From contig JAHLEZ010000005.1 in assembly GCA_020726505.1 (NCBI GenBank), forward strand, positions 620,001 to 684,000: a stretch of 64,000 nt of DNA. The letters are read 5' to 3'. The translations under genes and the position numbers were made by a program. Below are positions 1 through 10,257 of this stretch, piece by piece. The notes beneath the pieces were generated by a model that was given only the letters and a program-made list of their open reading frames with translations, ran no database searches and was not told the DNA's origin. Origin of the DNA: Leptodontidium sp. MPI-SDFR-AT-0119. Lineage: Eukaryota; Ascomycota; Leotiomycetes; Helotiales; Leptodontidiaceae. Positions within the stretch are counted from its first letter, which is position 1, and the number at the start of each line of letters is the position of its first letter.

Positions 1-184
1 TGCTGTTCTTTCCTCCGCTGAAGGTGGGATTTTCCCGATAACTTCAATATGATAGTGGAACTATTGTCTGGTGGAAATCTTCTTTGGTGTGGGCCAGATG
101 CTTCCGCCTAAAGTGCTTCATTAAGTCTCCTGGACTGGCAAACTTGTAGGTACGCTGACCCAGGCTTTCCGTCAAGCCAGAGGC

Positions 185-1278
185 ATGGACTTTTTGAATC
201 ATCCTTCATCCAATTCTTCCAACAAGACTCATTCGATATCCATTGACATGTCTCATCATGTCGTCTTCTTAACGCTTATTCGTAGACTGTCTCCTGAATC
301 TTCTCATTCTACTTCTTGCTCAATTTGCGGTGCCGATCTGCTGGATGACATTCTTGAAGGGGCGGTGTCTGGCCTTGCCAGTCAACCTAAAAGAACCTAA
401 TGTGGCCAGATGATATGCGAATTATGCATCTCCGATCAAATGAGGGACAACAGATTCGAGCCTCAGCTTCGGATGTTCCAGAACGATAGCTCAGCACCTG
501 CAACACCTATCCCGGATAGTGACGCGACACCAATCATTGAGTCTATGTCTACAAAGATCAAAGCTCTTGTGGCAGATCTCTACAAACACAACGACATTGA
601 GAAAAGGTATACACCACTCTTATCTCTGAAATGACTATCCAGCTGACGAACATTTCAGTGTTTTATTTTCATATTGGGCAAACACTCTTGACTTTGTTCA
701 GCTGATGCTGAATGACAAGGGAATCAATCCCCCATACGAGAATCGATGGGAAGACATCTCTCACCCAAAGAAAAGAAGCTCTGTCGGCTTTCCAGTCTGG
801 TGACTCTGTGCGTGTCATTCTTGTGTCGATCACATGTGGTGGTGCGGGGTGAGTTGTACTGAAGAGCAGAAAAGACGCATTCACTGATGGGACGTCATAG
901 TCTTGACCTGACTGCAGGTTCTCGGGCATATCTTCTCGAACCTCACTGGAACCCGATGGTCGAAGAGCAGGCTCTCTGTCGAGTCCACCGAGTTGGCCAG
1001 GAGCGCAACGTCACTACTATTAGATACTTGATGCGCGATTCATTCGAGGAAGTAAGCTCGTCTAGATCTGCTCACTGAGTCTTCCGTGTACTATCCTGAC
1101 AGCATGCAGCAAATTGTCAAGCCTCAAAAGCGGAAGAAGATGCTGGCAGAAGTGACATTTTCCCAAAGTCCGCTCTCAGAGGATGGTATTAGACTCGGAA
1201 TATTACAGGTACGCTTTCAACTGATCGAGCTGAATGATTCTCATTCTGTTGCAGTACCTGAAGTCCGTCCTGAAATGA
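185..1278 (+). pseudogene. SNF2-family helicase C-terminal half, decayed
   Basis: The reading matches the RING insert and the second RecA-like lobe of HLTF/Rad5-type SNF2 ATPases. A RING-like start (CSICGADLL) is followed, after an in-frame TAA near 398, by CGQMICELC. Then come VLFSYWANTLDFVQLML, RIDGKTSL, VILVSITCGGAG, LDLTAGSRAYLLEPHWNP and the motif VI segment VEEQALCRVHRVGQ. The fragment ends LGILQ-YLKSVLK at a TGA at 1276-1278. Four introns still have good borders (about 608-657, 849-900, 1051-1110 and 1207-1254). A two-base loss near 740 shifts the frame between the Y and RIDG. No helicase lobe 1 (Walker A, DEAH) is visible in the 184 bases before it. In the family these proteins remodel chromatin or repair stalled forks. 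This copy cannot encode one. Confidence 0.8.
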
Positions 1279-1622
1279 TGAGCGCTTATAGAAGTGCTAG
1301 CATACATTTGAAATGTCTGGTTCAAGTACCTAACATGATGTTTGGGCCGCTGCTGCGGTCTTCTTGTACGGTTTTTGGCTTTTCATGACCAGGGGGAGCT
1401 ACAAGAGCAGCAGCGACAGGAGGTATCAGTAGAGTTGATGAGGGACGACGACGGTGAGGGCCACGACTGTCTTTGAGGCAGGAGTTCCACTATACGTTCG
1501 CTTTCCATCGGTGGACCTTCATAGGGTACGAGGCATATGTAAATAGGATTGTTGCGCTCTGATTGACCATCAACGCCGTCTCGAAGTACGTCTGCAGTGT
1601 TTTCTAACGACAGCTCTTCTAG
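1279..1622. other. intergenic, no gene seen
   Basis: This stretch separates the helicase remnant from the opposite-strand remnant. No coding frame, RNA gene or repeat stands out. Confidence 0.6.
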
Positions 1623-2690
1623 CTATAACGTGCTATCGAAGGTCGCCAGGTACGATTGCTGCTCTTCCCCATTTAATGCTCGCGTTCCATTAACCCAGTT
1701 GACCGTGGAATCCTTCAACGCCTTCTTAACAACCTCCTGGTGCAGATCAGTCCTACCGGAGAAGTCGTTGGCTCGCTCCGCGAGCACTCTCATCTGTACT
1801 TCCTTCATATAGGGGTAATACACTTGATTCCACCTCTTTACTGTCTAGAGCGAAACTTTTAAAAAAACGTCTGTTAAATCCTTTTGTCCGGAAAAAGAGG
1901 ATGTACATCAAACCATCTTTCAGCATACGAGTTTCGGCATCTTCCATCTCAGTACTAATACCCTCCACCCGTATGTCATGAAGGAACTTCCAAAAACGAT
2001 GTTGCTTCCGGTAATTCTCGTTGCTCTTAAGTATGTGCCCCAACATAGGGCATTGTATATCATAGGTAGTTGAAGAGAGCTTGAGCGTCGAGGACAGATG
2101 GTTGGGCCTCTGAAATTGGACAGGTATTGTTCGAATTCGTGCTCAATCCGCTCCTGAGCTTCGCAGGGATGTTACATAACTGTGGGAGGGTTCAATTAGT
2201 GATCTAGCATAGACGTGGATCGGTTGAAGACAACTGTTGTCCGACGAACCGTTCCGTAGCAGTACTCTGATAGTTCCTGTTCCTTGGGTGGCAGATATAT
2301 TGGTGTTGTCCAAGAGGTGCATTCAATTGGAAGACGTAACTCCGCTATCATTATATCCTCCTGGTGTTGCTGTTGGAGCTGGGTGGTCGCTGGGGATGTC
2401 GAGTCGGACACGCTTGGCGGGCGGAGCACCATCAGCCAGCACATTCTGGCATATAGAATGTCGAATCTCGCAGCATCTTCTCCACTTCCTCCAACTTTGT
2501 CTCTCATGTTAGCAGTTTGGCCGGGATATCACATATTTCGTGTGCGAGTTGAAGATGTTCCCTGGCCTTGTCCAAGAGATGTATGAGCTCTGATCTAGGC
2601 TCTGCGAGGCTCCGTTGACAAGTCTTGACTCAACTCGAAGGCTGCAGATAGGCTTGATACCACCATCACCAGATTGCTCGGGACCAATAG
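1623..2690 (-). pseudogene. frameshifted gene of unknown function
   Basis: Several minus-strand frames read like pieces of one protein. The first is a helical stretch about 2510-2625 (SELIHLLDKAREHLQLAHEI). It is followed in another frame by RDKVGGSGEDAARFDILYARM with a Gln/Ser-rich tail (2196-2505), and then by a basic segment containing KQHRFWKFLHDIRVEG and FNRRFFKSFALDSKEVE (1830-2046). Near 1815 the sense frame jumps once more, into YYPYMKEVQMRVLAERANDF. At the first junction a CTAAC followed by AG at 2493-2508 could be an intron end, so part of the break may be splicing. The second junction has no plausible intron and looks like a true frameshift. I do not recognise the family. Confidence 0.4.
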
Positions 2691-3148
2691 TCACAGCTCT
2701 ACCAAGCCGGAAGAGGAATTAGCTACGTTCATATGTGCGCTAAAATATTCTTCCCACTAGAGTCACGATTTGTTAAATCAGGTGTGTTGAATTACTCTAT
2801 TATGTAGGATTACATCAGTGAATGGCCTCGCCGGTTACAAGTCAGTATTCTGAGACGTATTATTTGCTGCAAATGGTTTTGGGAATGCTGGAACGTTTGA
2901 AAGTGATCAACCTAGGGCTGCGTATCGTCAATCACGGGTAGTCGACAGCGACAAAAGGACGAGGCTGGGGCGGACCTCTGGCTATGCCTGCGCCAGATGG
3001 TTAGTTCTACGCCTCGGTATTCCGCCTTGCATTTGGGAGTTGGTTATCCGCGGCGGAGCCACGTGTAGCCTCTATGTTGCTGCCTAGGAGGAAGCGATTA
3101 TTTATCGGCTCTGGAATGCAGATATTATCTATAATTCAGTAGGATTGT
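2691..3148. other. intergenic, no gene seen
   Basis: Only short random frames are visible. No repeat or RNA gene was recognised. Confidence 0.55.
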
Positions 3149-4180
3149 TTGGGGTCTCTTTCCAATCCTAACGTCACTAAAACTATGACAACCAAACTTC
3201 AGCCGGTTAATATTACGAGATTCCGTAAAATATGTCACGACACTGCCCAATATCATGAACCCTATGGCAAGCATTCCAAGCTTTTTCAATACTGCAACCG
3301 AGCCATTCGACGAGGCTATTCTAAATTTGTCTTTGTATGTGTTGAGGATACTAGTGGCACAGTTGCCTTTGACGTTCATTCGGAAGAAGCAAAATCAGCT
3401 CTCGATATACGACAGATACGTTCCTGGTTTTATGGCCGTCATAGTTATTAGACGCGTCTCTTGCCAAAAAGAGTCAAAGTTGTGCCTGTGAAGGTCAGTC
3501 TAAATTCTGACAGAACGATCGCTATTAGTAATAGTAAAATAGATTTGGATTGTGGATGTAGATCGATTGGATAGAATCCTGGTTAAGACGGAGAAACTCG
3601 ACTACCAAGCCCAATTTGCTTCTTTGGAGCGGAGTATCGAAATGAGAGAGTGCGGTCCTATCCATAACGGGGACCTACATCACGGAGTTGGCTGCGAAGA
3701 ATACGACGGATGTGGTGAATTAATATGCCCAATTGAGGAACTATATTTCTTGAAGAGGAAGGTGGAACGCTTGAAGGTAGAGGAAGTCCAGTTGAGCTGT
3801 TACCTGGACAGCAGATATGCAAGCGGTTCATCTGGAACGCTAGAAACCGCAAAATTTATCTAAGATTACCGGTATGTATTGTAAGTAATGGCGTTGCATT
3901 GCGGTTTGCTAAAGAATGATATAGCAGTTGTCGAACATTATAAGAGGCAGACGCCTGTATAGATATGCAGTCCGAGAGGGGTTTGCAGTTAGAGTCGGAA
4001 TAGGATAAGTCCCAGCTTTGTTGGATAATTCTGGCGGTCTTTCTATCTTCTTTAGTGGTTACTGGAGTAAGCACCGGTGCTAGTCGCGATTGGCAGATCG
4101 GGTTGGCAGCTGGTGGATTAGTGGTTGCTCTGGAATCCTTCGTTGTCGGAGCCGTAGAAGTCTATGACAAGTTCCGATAG
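3149..4180 (+). pseudogene. coiled-coil, two-helix membrane protein gene, damaged
   Basis: Three plus-strand blocks look coding. The first (3149-3451, or the overlapping frame from 3255) is of unknown nature. The second (3552-3863) is charged and helical, with VDRLDRILVKTEKLDYQAQF and a second heptad-like stretch around FLKRKVERLKVEE. The third (about 3975-4180) ends in two hydrophobic helices, WIILAVFLSSLVVTGVS and WQIGLAAGGLVVALESFVV, followed by a short tail to the TAG at 4178. An in-frame TAG lies just before the first helix (near 4005). No intron set that I tried joins all blocks, so the gene is probably broken. It would resemble fungal proteins with an N-terminal coiled coil and a C-terminal membrane hairpin. 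The family is not recognised. Confidence 0.35.
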
Positions 4181-4317
4181 GAGAGGAACGATCCAGGGAT
4201 CCAACTTTCTCGGCTTAATAGAGACCCAACATCGCACACTGATTTTTGAATCGTTTATAAAGAGAGAACTTGCGGCGAAGAATCAAGAATTTATCAGCAT
4301 TTATTAATATATATACA

Positions 4318-4875
4318 CTAGTTGGATGTAATAAGCTTTGGCCCTTGTTTAACCTGTAGAAATGAAATTCCCCTGGACGAATGTCCTAAAATGACCAGTC
4401 TATCCCGAATAGCCTCACAAATAGGTCGATAATCAGTAGGTAGCCAGAGGAAATTCATGGTGCCTTCTGCTAGCCAATAATTGGATATGTGTAAAGTTGG
4501 TAACAGCTTGGCGTCGGGTGAGAAGGCGACTGATGTGACAGAGTTCGAGTGGCCCTTGAGCCATCGAGCGTCAGAGGCCATGTATCCACTGGTAGATCCC
4601 CGAACCATTTGCCTACCCACAGCCTCATCCTGTCCATGAAATGCCTTGCTGGTTGTCCACCCTGGGAAGAGCCTAGTCCCCTAAAGCACCCCACTCTGGA
4701 GAAATAGTGCTGCAACCTCTGGGCTAGGATTCACTACCACGCTCTGAATCGTATAATCAGAGCCTGATATCGCTATAACTTCTGCGCGATGCACTAGGCT
4801 TATCGGAGACCCTACCATTGAGAGATCCCCTCCCATAAACGCCCTCATCGCCAAATACGGTTGCCACGTTTCCAT
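4318..4875 (-). pseudogene. WD40 tail of a HET-E/NACHT-WD40 (fungal NLR) gene, remnant
   Basis: The 3' part reads as a canonical last blade, KGHSNSVTSVAFSPDAKLL, followed by a tail with NFLWLPTDYRP, AIRDRLVILGHSSRG and ISFLQV. This is the arrangement that closes the WD40 array of HET-E/HET-D-type proteins. Upstream, in another frame, HRAEVIAISGSDYTIQ and VVNPSPEVAALFLQ look like an earlier blade that has lost its frame. No NACHT ATPase or HET domain is nearby. Intact members are cytosolic non-self sensors that trigger cell death on hyphal fusion. This is a fragment of such a gene, not a working copy. Confidence 0.7.
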
Positions 4876-4879
4876 AAGA

Positions 4880-4965
4880 CTTAAACTGGACTGAACTAGA
4901 CTGGACTAGACTGAACTGGACTAAACTGATAAAACTGATAAACCGATAAACTATTAAACTATTGG
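4880..4965. repeat. degenerate tandem repeat, ACTGGACT-like then AACTGATAA-like
   Basis: Short units such as ctggact, ctagact and ctgaact recur, then turn into aactgataa-type units. This is an imperfect microsatellite directly beside the WD40 remnant. Confidence 0.7.
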
Positions 4966-5153
4966 CCACACTGGGTGGATCATGCCACCGTAAAAACATT
5001 CGAACTGAAGGCCACGAGATACTCCAAGCTGGACGCCAAGTCTTACAGGGGCAGCCGCCAGATCTGCAGCTTGTTCAGCCAGGAGGAGCGTGGAGTGATC
5101 TGGAGTGAGTTACGCTCTATCGACTGCTTGCTTACGGCCCATGAAAAGTTCGA

Positions 5154-6892
5154 CTATCCTCCGCCCACGTTTCCACCGAGTTCTCCTGAAGGTGCCGCTG
5201 ACAGTGGCATCTTCCGGTTCTTGGTTCGAGTATTCGTGTGCTCTAAAAAAGATGGGTTTCCTGATGGGCTTCGCGGCGACGTCGATGGATCTCTCCCCCT
5301 CCCTAGGCTTGATGACCCGTTGAGGCTGAGCCTCCGCCTGTCACTATCCCGTCGTCCTTGCGCGCCACGACCCTGAGCTGAGTTTCGGAAGTTCAATTGG
5401 CCGAACTCGATGCTTGCAGCAACCATCGTGTTCTGATCCGACCAAAGGGCAAAGCCTCTGCATATCACCTTCCTGCCCATGGACAACTGAGGGAATAGGG
5501 AGATGACAGGTTCTGACTGGTCAGGAACGTGCATCATCTGATCTGCAGCCAAATCTACTGCACTGTCGTACTCGTCATTCATGTCCCAGTCCTGATTCTG
5601 GACAGCACCAAAACTCCCATGATCCGGATCATTTGAAACCGATCCCTTTGTCACGCTTCTCTGGATAGACCTCCACAGCGTTACGGCATTGTCTATGAGC
5701 TTTCGAAGGGCGGATTGAAAACCTTCTCGGGAACCGGTGGCAGAAAGCAATGGGTCAAGGACTCCCACGACCTCCTCTATTGTGGATTTCACGAGGCTAC
5801 TAAGATGGCTGTGTTCGTCGGGCTCGTATGCAGCAAGTAATTGCAAACGGAAAATGGCCTCTTTGCGGGGATTGCTTTTGTCAAGGCGCGTCAAAACGTC
5901 GTTTACGACCGCTCGAGCAGGGGTTGATTCAGGCAGATAGTACTTTCTGAAAATATGAGAGCATAGCTTATCCGCTATAATTCTCTCTGCCGTTGCCATA
6001 CGGAGGCACTGGGCTGGAATAGTATTGGACAAGGGGGTTTTTTTGGGAGCAGCCCTGGTAAATCCGGAGCTTTCCAGCTCCTTCCACAAATCATTCTACA
6101 CACTAATTAGCTTGCAAGACAAGGTGCGAATGTGTTACGCAATGTACCTGAAGGAGTTCCTGTGGTAGTTGGGTGCGAAAGAAGCTCTTTGCGATCATGT
6201 GGCATTCGGCAGCCAAAGCGCGAAATTTGGTGGCTCTATAACTGTATCAAAACAACTTATCGTATGGTGAGGCGAACTACTTACAGATATTCATCGCTCA
6301 AGTCTTCAATCCCCAGCGCGGTCTTTTGCGCATCGAGTTCAGCCTGGGCGTATTCGAGATCCTTTACCGTTCCTTTCAACTCTCTGCTCCTTGAGCTCAG
6401 CTCTTTCTTTGTCTCAATGAGATCATTCTCCTTCTCCACCAAGTCATTTTGATACTTAAACAACTCCCCCTGTAAGCTTTCAATATCATCCTTGGAGGAT
6501 TCCGCTGTTTCGTTCGCTTCTTCCAGCCTCTGTCGCAGCGTTACTACCTCAGCCTCGAGCTTCGCTCCTTTACTCTTCCCAGCATCCCACGCTATAACCC
6601 TCTTCTCAAATCCTTCAAACAGCGTCTTATTCTCGGACTCGAGCTTTGATATTTTCTCTGCCGTACTCGAACGAAGCAAGTCGATCTCCTCCACTTTCTT
6701 ATTGAATTCTTGATCCTTCAATAGCAACCTTTGTTCCAGCTCTTTTTTGCTGTCGAGAAGCTGGTCATAATCGGTTACCTCTTTGTCTTGGAAGATCTTT
6801 TTCCCAAGAGCTAGAAACTCTTTCAATTGAGATGAATGCTTTGGTTTGACAGGAGCTTTGGGAGGTCCACTTGTACCGCTGGCCGTGCTCAT
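5154..6892 (-). CDS. coiled-coil protein of unknown function
   Basis: Three exons (6285-6892, 6148-6241, 5154-6095) join in frame to give about 547 residues. The donors are GTAAGT and GTACAT and the acceptors ATACAG and GTGTAG. Residues 1-25 are Pro/Lys-rich. Residues 26-195 are an almost uninterrupted coiled coil rich in Glu, Lys and Leu, with stretches such as KKELEQRLLLKDQEFNKK. The middle part (about 205-420) looks globular and helical, beginning with the exon-2 segment YRATKFRALAAECHMIAKSF. The last 80 residues are Ser/Arg/Gly-rich and disordered. No enzyme motif, signal peptide or membrane segment is seen. The start ATG at 6892 opens the coiled-coil frame and has no earlier in-frame ATG. 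A scaffold or cytoskeletal role is possible, but only as inference. Confidence 0.8.
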
Positions 6893-7366
6893 GTTTGGTT
6901 GTTGATAGAGTCGTTTGTCAGCTATGTTTGCTTTACCGTACTCACATTCAGTTGATTGTCTGGACTGCGAATATAAGGAGGAAAATGCTTGGAATAGGTA
7001 GTGTTGCTCTTACAATAACGTTGCGTTCGAATGAGAAGCTGATATGATTCGTATAATCCGTCCAAGGCTCTACTTTTCCCTGGAGTACCTAGGGTAAATA
7101 CATCTCTGCACTAGACAACCCTGGTGGAACGATTATGCATCTCACGATTGTGTACCAATGACCTTTTCCAAGTGAGAAAGAAAACAAACATCACTGCAGC
7201 CCTGTTTTTTGGATAGTACGCTTGCAAGTAACAGTGTAGTTATGGAGGGTGTCGCCTTGGTCAAGCATTGGTTGAGGCTTCGAGTGCGGGGTTACATTCC
7301 GCACAACGGCCCGGCAGCCACGCCTGACAACCTCACGATAGGTCTTGTGTTGGGACGTGGCGAGTT
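6893..7366. other. upstream region of the coiled-coil gene
   Basis: This holds the presumed promoter of the minus-strand gene that starts at 6892. No other gene was recognised. Confidence 0.5.
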
Positions 7367-7915
7367 GTGAAAGGTGGGCCTCACTCCTTGATTGCGAATA
7401 TGAGGCGATGGAGTATGGGGAAAGCAACAAATTGCCACGTAGACTGCCGATCCATCCCGCCTCAAAAACCAAGCATCTTTCACGAACACATAGGCACCGC
7501 TACTCCGCCTCAGGACGAACGTCATGCAAGATACTGTCAATCCAGTAGGGCTCCGCAATCTGAGGTATCCTTTCACCAGCCTCGCCTTCCAGAAGGGTGC
7601 TTAGGTGCTGACACGGTCAAGTTCAAGCCGAAAGAACGCCCCGCGAGATTTTCAAGTACGTTCTCGATCTCAAGCACTCCGATGACTCCGTTACGGTGGC
7701 AGAACGGAAAGCGCCGCACTGGATGGACCGAAGAAAAAGAAAGCGTAAGCGTACGTCTTGTGGAGCAGCGCTCAAAGCAATCGACTCCAGCGAGAAGTCG
7801 ATCTAAGTTCAGCACTGTAAATGACGAGACAGAGCTCCACCTTGATCTTGAAGGGGGGCCTCAAGTGGAACGAGGGGTTAATATTGGCAAGAAAAGTCAT
7901 CTCTGTCTCTATTAA
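7367..7915 (+). CDS. doubtful orphan reading frame, 182 aa
   Basis: This is an open frame without introns, rich in Ser, Arg, Lys and Pro, with no recognisable domain. The opposite strand is also open over parts of it, so it may be chance. It is listed because it is the longest frame between two clear genes. It lies tail to tail with the zinc-finger gene that ends at 8136. Confidence 0.2.
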   Translation: MKGGPHSLIANMRRWSMGKATNCHVDCRSIPPQKPSIFHEHIGTATPPQDERHARYCQSSRAPQSEVSFHQPRLPEGCLGADTVKFKPKERPARFSSTFSISSTPMTPLRWQNGKRRTGWTEEKESVSVRLVEQRSKQSTPARSRSKFSTVNDETELHLDLEGGPQVERGVNIGKKSHLCLY

Positions 7916-8135
7916 ATATTGAATCGACTCGGAGAACACGATGGGCCTTTTGCTAACTTCAATCGGTCACTTTATAGTCACGTAATTTCAATAAGGTGGG
8001 ATATTTGATACAGGGTATCACTTAACTGTTTGAGGCTATCTTGATTTCATCTATGTGGAGGACTTCGTAGGTATTTAATTTTCCTAGAACGTGATGAATA
8101 AACACCACTCGCATGTGGCACGTTTTCTTCTTTCT

Positions 8136-8732
8136 CTAGAGAGGGGAATACAGCGCGTCAGCCAATCCGATAACAGTATCATGGTTCACTTTACTTTTGC
8201 AGTGCTGCACGACGGTCGTTCGCAGCGAGCTCCGATATGAACAGTCCTCGAAGGGACATCTGAAAACTTTTACCGTTTGGCATGCCGATTCTAAATGTTG
8301 GGCCGTGTAGTTCCTTGAAGCGAAATCTTTACCGCAGATCGGACATCCCCATCTTGCCGAGTCATCAATAAGATATGGAACAGCAGATGAGCGGAGGGAG
8401 GTAGGTGATTGAATGCCTGATGTGGGAGTCTTGGATGGGCGGAGTGCGAGAGGGCCTAACACTGATGATAGTGAGGGCAAAACCAACGAGGAGATATTCT
8501 CCTCGTCCGCTTCCTCGCCTATTTCCTCATCTTCAACGTCTGTGATCTTGGCGGATGAGATTGAAGACTGCACTCTCGTGGTCGCATTCGATTCCAACGC
8601 TTTATTTTGTGTCTGACGAAAGCGCTCGCTCTGCTCGCGTGCTAAAGGGGAGATCATCTCAGGTCTGATGACATGGACAGTTTCAACAGGGAGCACCCTT
8701 GACAAATCTGGGCATCTATTGTGGGGATTCAT
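8136..8732 (-). CDS. small C2H2-type zinc-finger protein (copy 1)
   Basis: A single exon of 198 residues. Residues 1-125 are low in complexity and acidic in the middle (DVEDEEIGEEADEEN). The C-terminal 75 residues carry two zinc knuckles. The first is CPICGKDF...H-x4-C, a C2HC variant (C-x2-C-x12-H-x4-C). The second is CPFEDC...H-x6-H (C-x4-C spacing). Such short proteins with a disordered acidic N-terminus and terminal fingers could bind nucleic acid or other proteins. No function is known to me. The ATG at 8732 is the first in frame. Its upstream side carries a TA microsatellite and a tandem repeat. It is one of five small C2H2 genes in the window. Confidence 0.75.
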   Translation of the reverse strand: MNPHNRCPDLSRVLPVETVHVIRPEMISPLAREQSERFRQTQNKALESNATTRVQSSISSAKITDVEDEEIGEEADEENISSLVLPSLSSVLGPLALRPSKTPTSGIQSPTSLRSSAVPYLIDDSARWGCPICGKDFASRNYTAQHLESACQTVKVFRCPFEDCSYRSSLRTTVVQHCKSKVNHDTVIGLADALYSPL

Positions 8733-8840
8733 GTTTGATGAACGATAAAATACGATCTAAAATAGTAAATAGCTTAGATTCAAAGGCTGCTGCTGAAAGG
8801 CCGACAAAGGGAGTCCTTTCTTTGCTTATCAAAGGACTGT

Positions 8841-8869
<29 letters not shown>
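8841..8869. repeat. (TA)n microsatellite
   Basis: About 14 uninterrupted TA units lie roughly 110 bases upstream of the zinc-finger start at 8732. Confidence 0.95.
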
Positions 8870-8871
<2 letters not shown>

Positions 8872-8888
8872 TGGCATGAGTCTGTCCG

Positions 8889-8970
8889 GTAGTCTTGTTC
8901 GACAGTCTTATTCAATAGTCTTGTTCCATAGTTTTGTTCTATAGTCTTGTTCGACAATCTGTTCAACAAG
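8889..8970. repeat. tandem repeat of an AGTCTTGTTCNAT-like unit
   Basis: Five to six diverged copies of a 13-16 base unit (agtcttgttcgac, agtcttattcaat, agtcttgttccat, agttttgttctat and so on) follow each other. They lie upstream of the C2H2 gene that starts at 8732, so they could act in its promoter. This is inference only. Confidence 0.8.
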
Positions 8971-10026
8971 AAGTACTAGGAAGGCTTTGTCAGTGGCCTT
9001 TGTTATGATTACTTCATGGGAGAAGTACATTGTTTTCGTTCGCAAAGGACTTTGAACCTTGTTGGTTCTGACAGGGAAGAAAGTCCTTCATATTTCTGGG
9101 AGAACAAATTGGAGTAGTGAAAATGATTCTGGTTTGTCAGAGGCTCATTTTCATGGGGATGCCTGAACGGCATTCGGACAATGATGGCTTTGCTTGTGGG
9201 GAGCCACGAGTAGTCGCGACGAGATTCAGCATATCTCCTCCTTTTCTTCATTCTTCAAAGTGATTTTGAAGCATACGCATGTTTACTTACCTACTACCAT
9301 TTCGATAAACCCGGTTGATGTGTTGCTTATCATAAACCTGTGCATCAGACTCTGTCAGAGGCTCTTGGTAGTATCGATGAGAACGTTGACTCGCTTAAAT
9401 ATAATTAGAGTCTCTGTAGGCAGTCACTCAGTCACTGCTGCGGAAACTCATCGCTCATTGTATCCATCAAGTCAAAAAATGGCCCTGATACAATGAGAGG
9501 TGACAGGCGAAATTCAGGAGCCAAATGAATCATGTTATTAGTTTATAGTTCCTTTTTATTAAAAGGTGGTTAAGAACATCATCATTTTGGTTCTTGTGCG
9601 AAGATGGTCTGAATCTGAAATGATATTATACATTATCCGTCAATTGAATGATAGCCTGATGTTAGACTATTCTAATTATCTCTCATGGGTTAGAATACTG
9701 GCCATAGATTACTGTGGAGGAAAGAACACCTAATGATCCCACAACAAGAGCAGTGGTATGAAATGAGGCAGGAAAGGGACTTCCCAGCTTTAATAATTCA
9801 CCAATCAATCGATTCTTTAAACATCACAAATCTAAGGAATGCGAATTATAAAATAGATACTAAGGAAAAATTGTTTCATTAATTAAAATACAACGTTATA
9901 AACGTAACTCTCTAGAAAATACAAATGTTAACTCCTTATATATCGGGAGAGTCTCCCGTTCAGGTGATAAAGAAACTTTCAGGATTCCTTCCCACCACAG
10001 TACTAGTACACATCTAGCACCATGTA
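8971..10026. other. AT-rich stretch with no confident gene
   Basis: A minus-strand frame of 80 residues (9009-9251) is basic at its start and has no recognisable domain. It is probably chance. The rest, especially 9500-10000, is AT-rich without coding signal. Confidence 0.5.
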
Positions 10027-10257
10027 TTATATTCTTTTCTCTATAGCGCCATGTCCATCTCGATCTCCATTCTCGTTCTCATATTGTAGGTCACCAACTG
10101 ACTCACACTCTGGGATGTAGGTGGATGTAGCAAGCATCGACTGCGATGTCGATGTCACTCTTCTCATACTCATCTCTCTATTTTCATCTGAGTTGAGGAT
10201 ATACTGTACGGACATTGTCGAGTTGAGGATATACGGTATGGACATTTTCGAAGACAT
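10027..10257 (-). CDS. short orphan reading frame, 76 aa
   Basis: The peptide starts with an internal repeat (PYILNSTM then QYILNSDE), encoded by a direct DNA repeat near 10191-10245. It then becomes polar and acidic. It has the look of the disordered N-terminal part of the neighbouring small genes but no finger. An inverted repeat CTTGTTCGACAAG (10399-10411) lies 140 bases upstream and resembles the unit repeated at 8889-8970. It may be a small lineage-specific gene or a fragment. Confidence 0.3.
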   Translation of the reverse strand: MSSKMSIPYILNSTMSVQYILNSDENREMSMRRVTSTSQSMLATSTYIPECESVGDLQYENENGDRDGHGAIEKRI

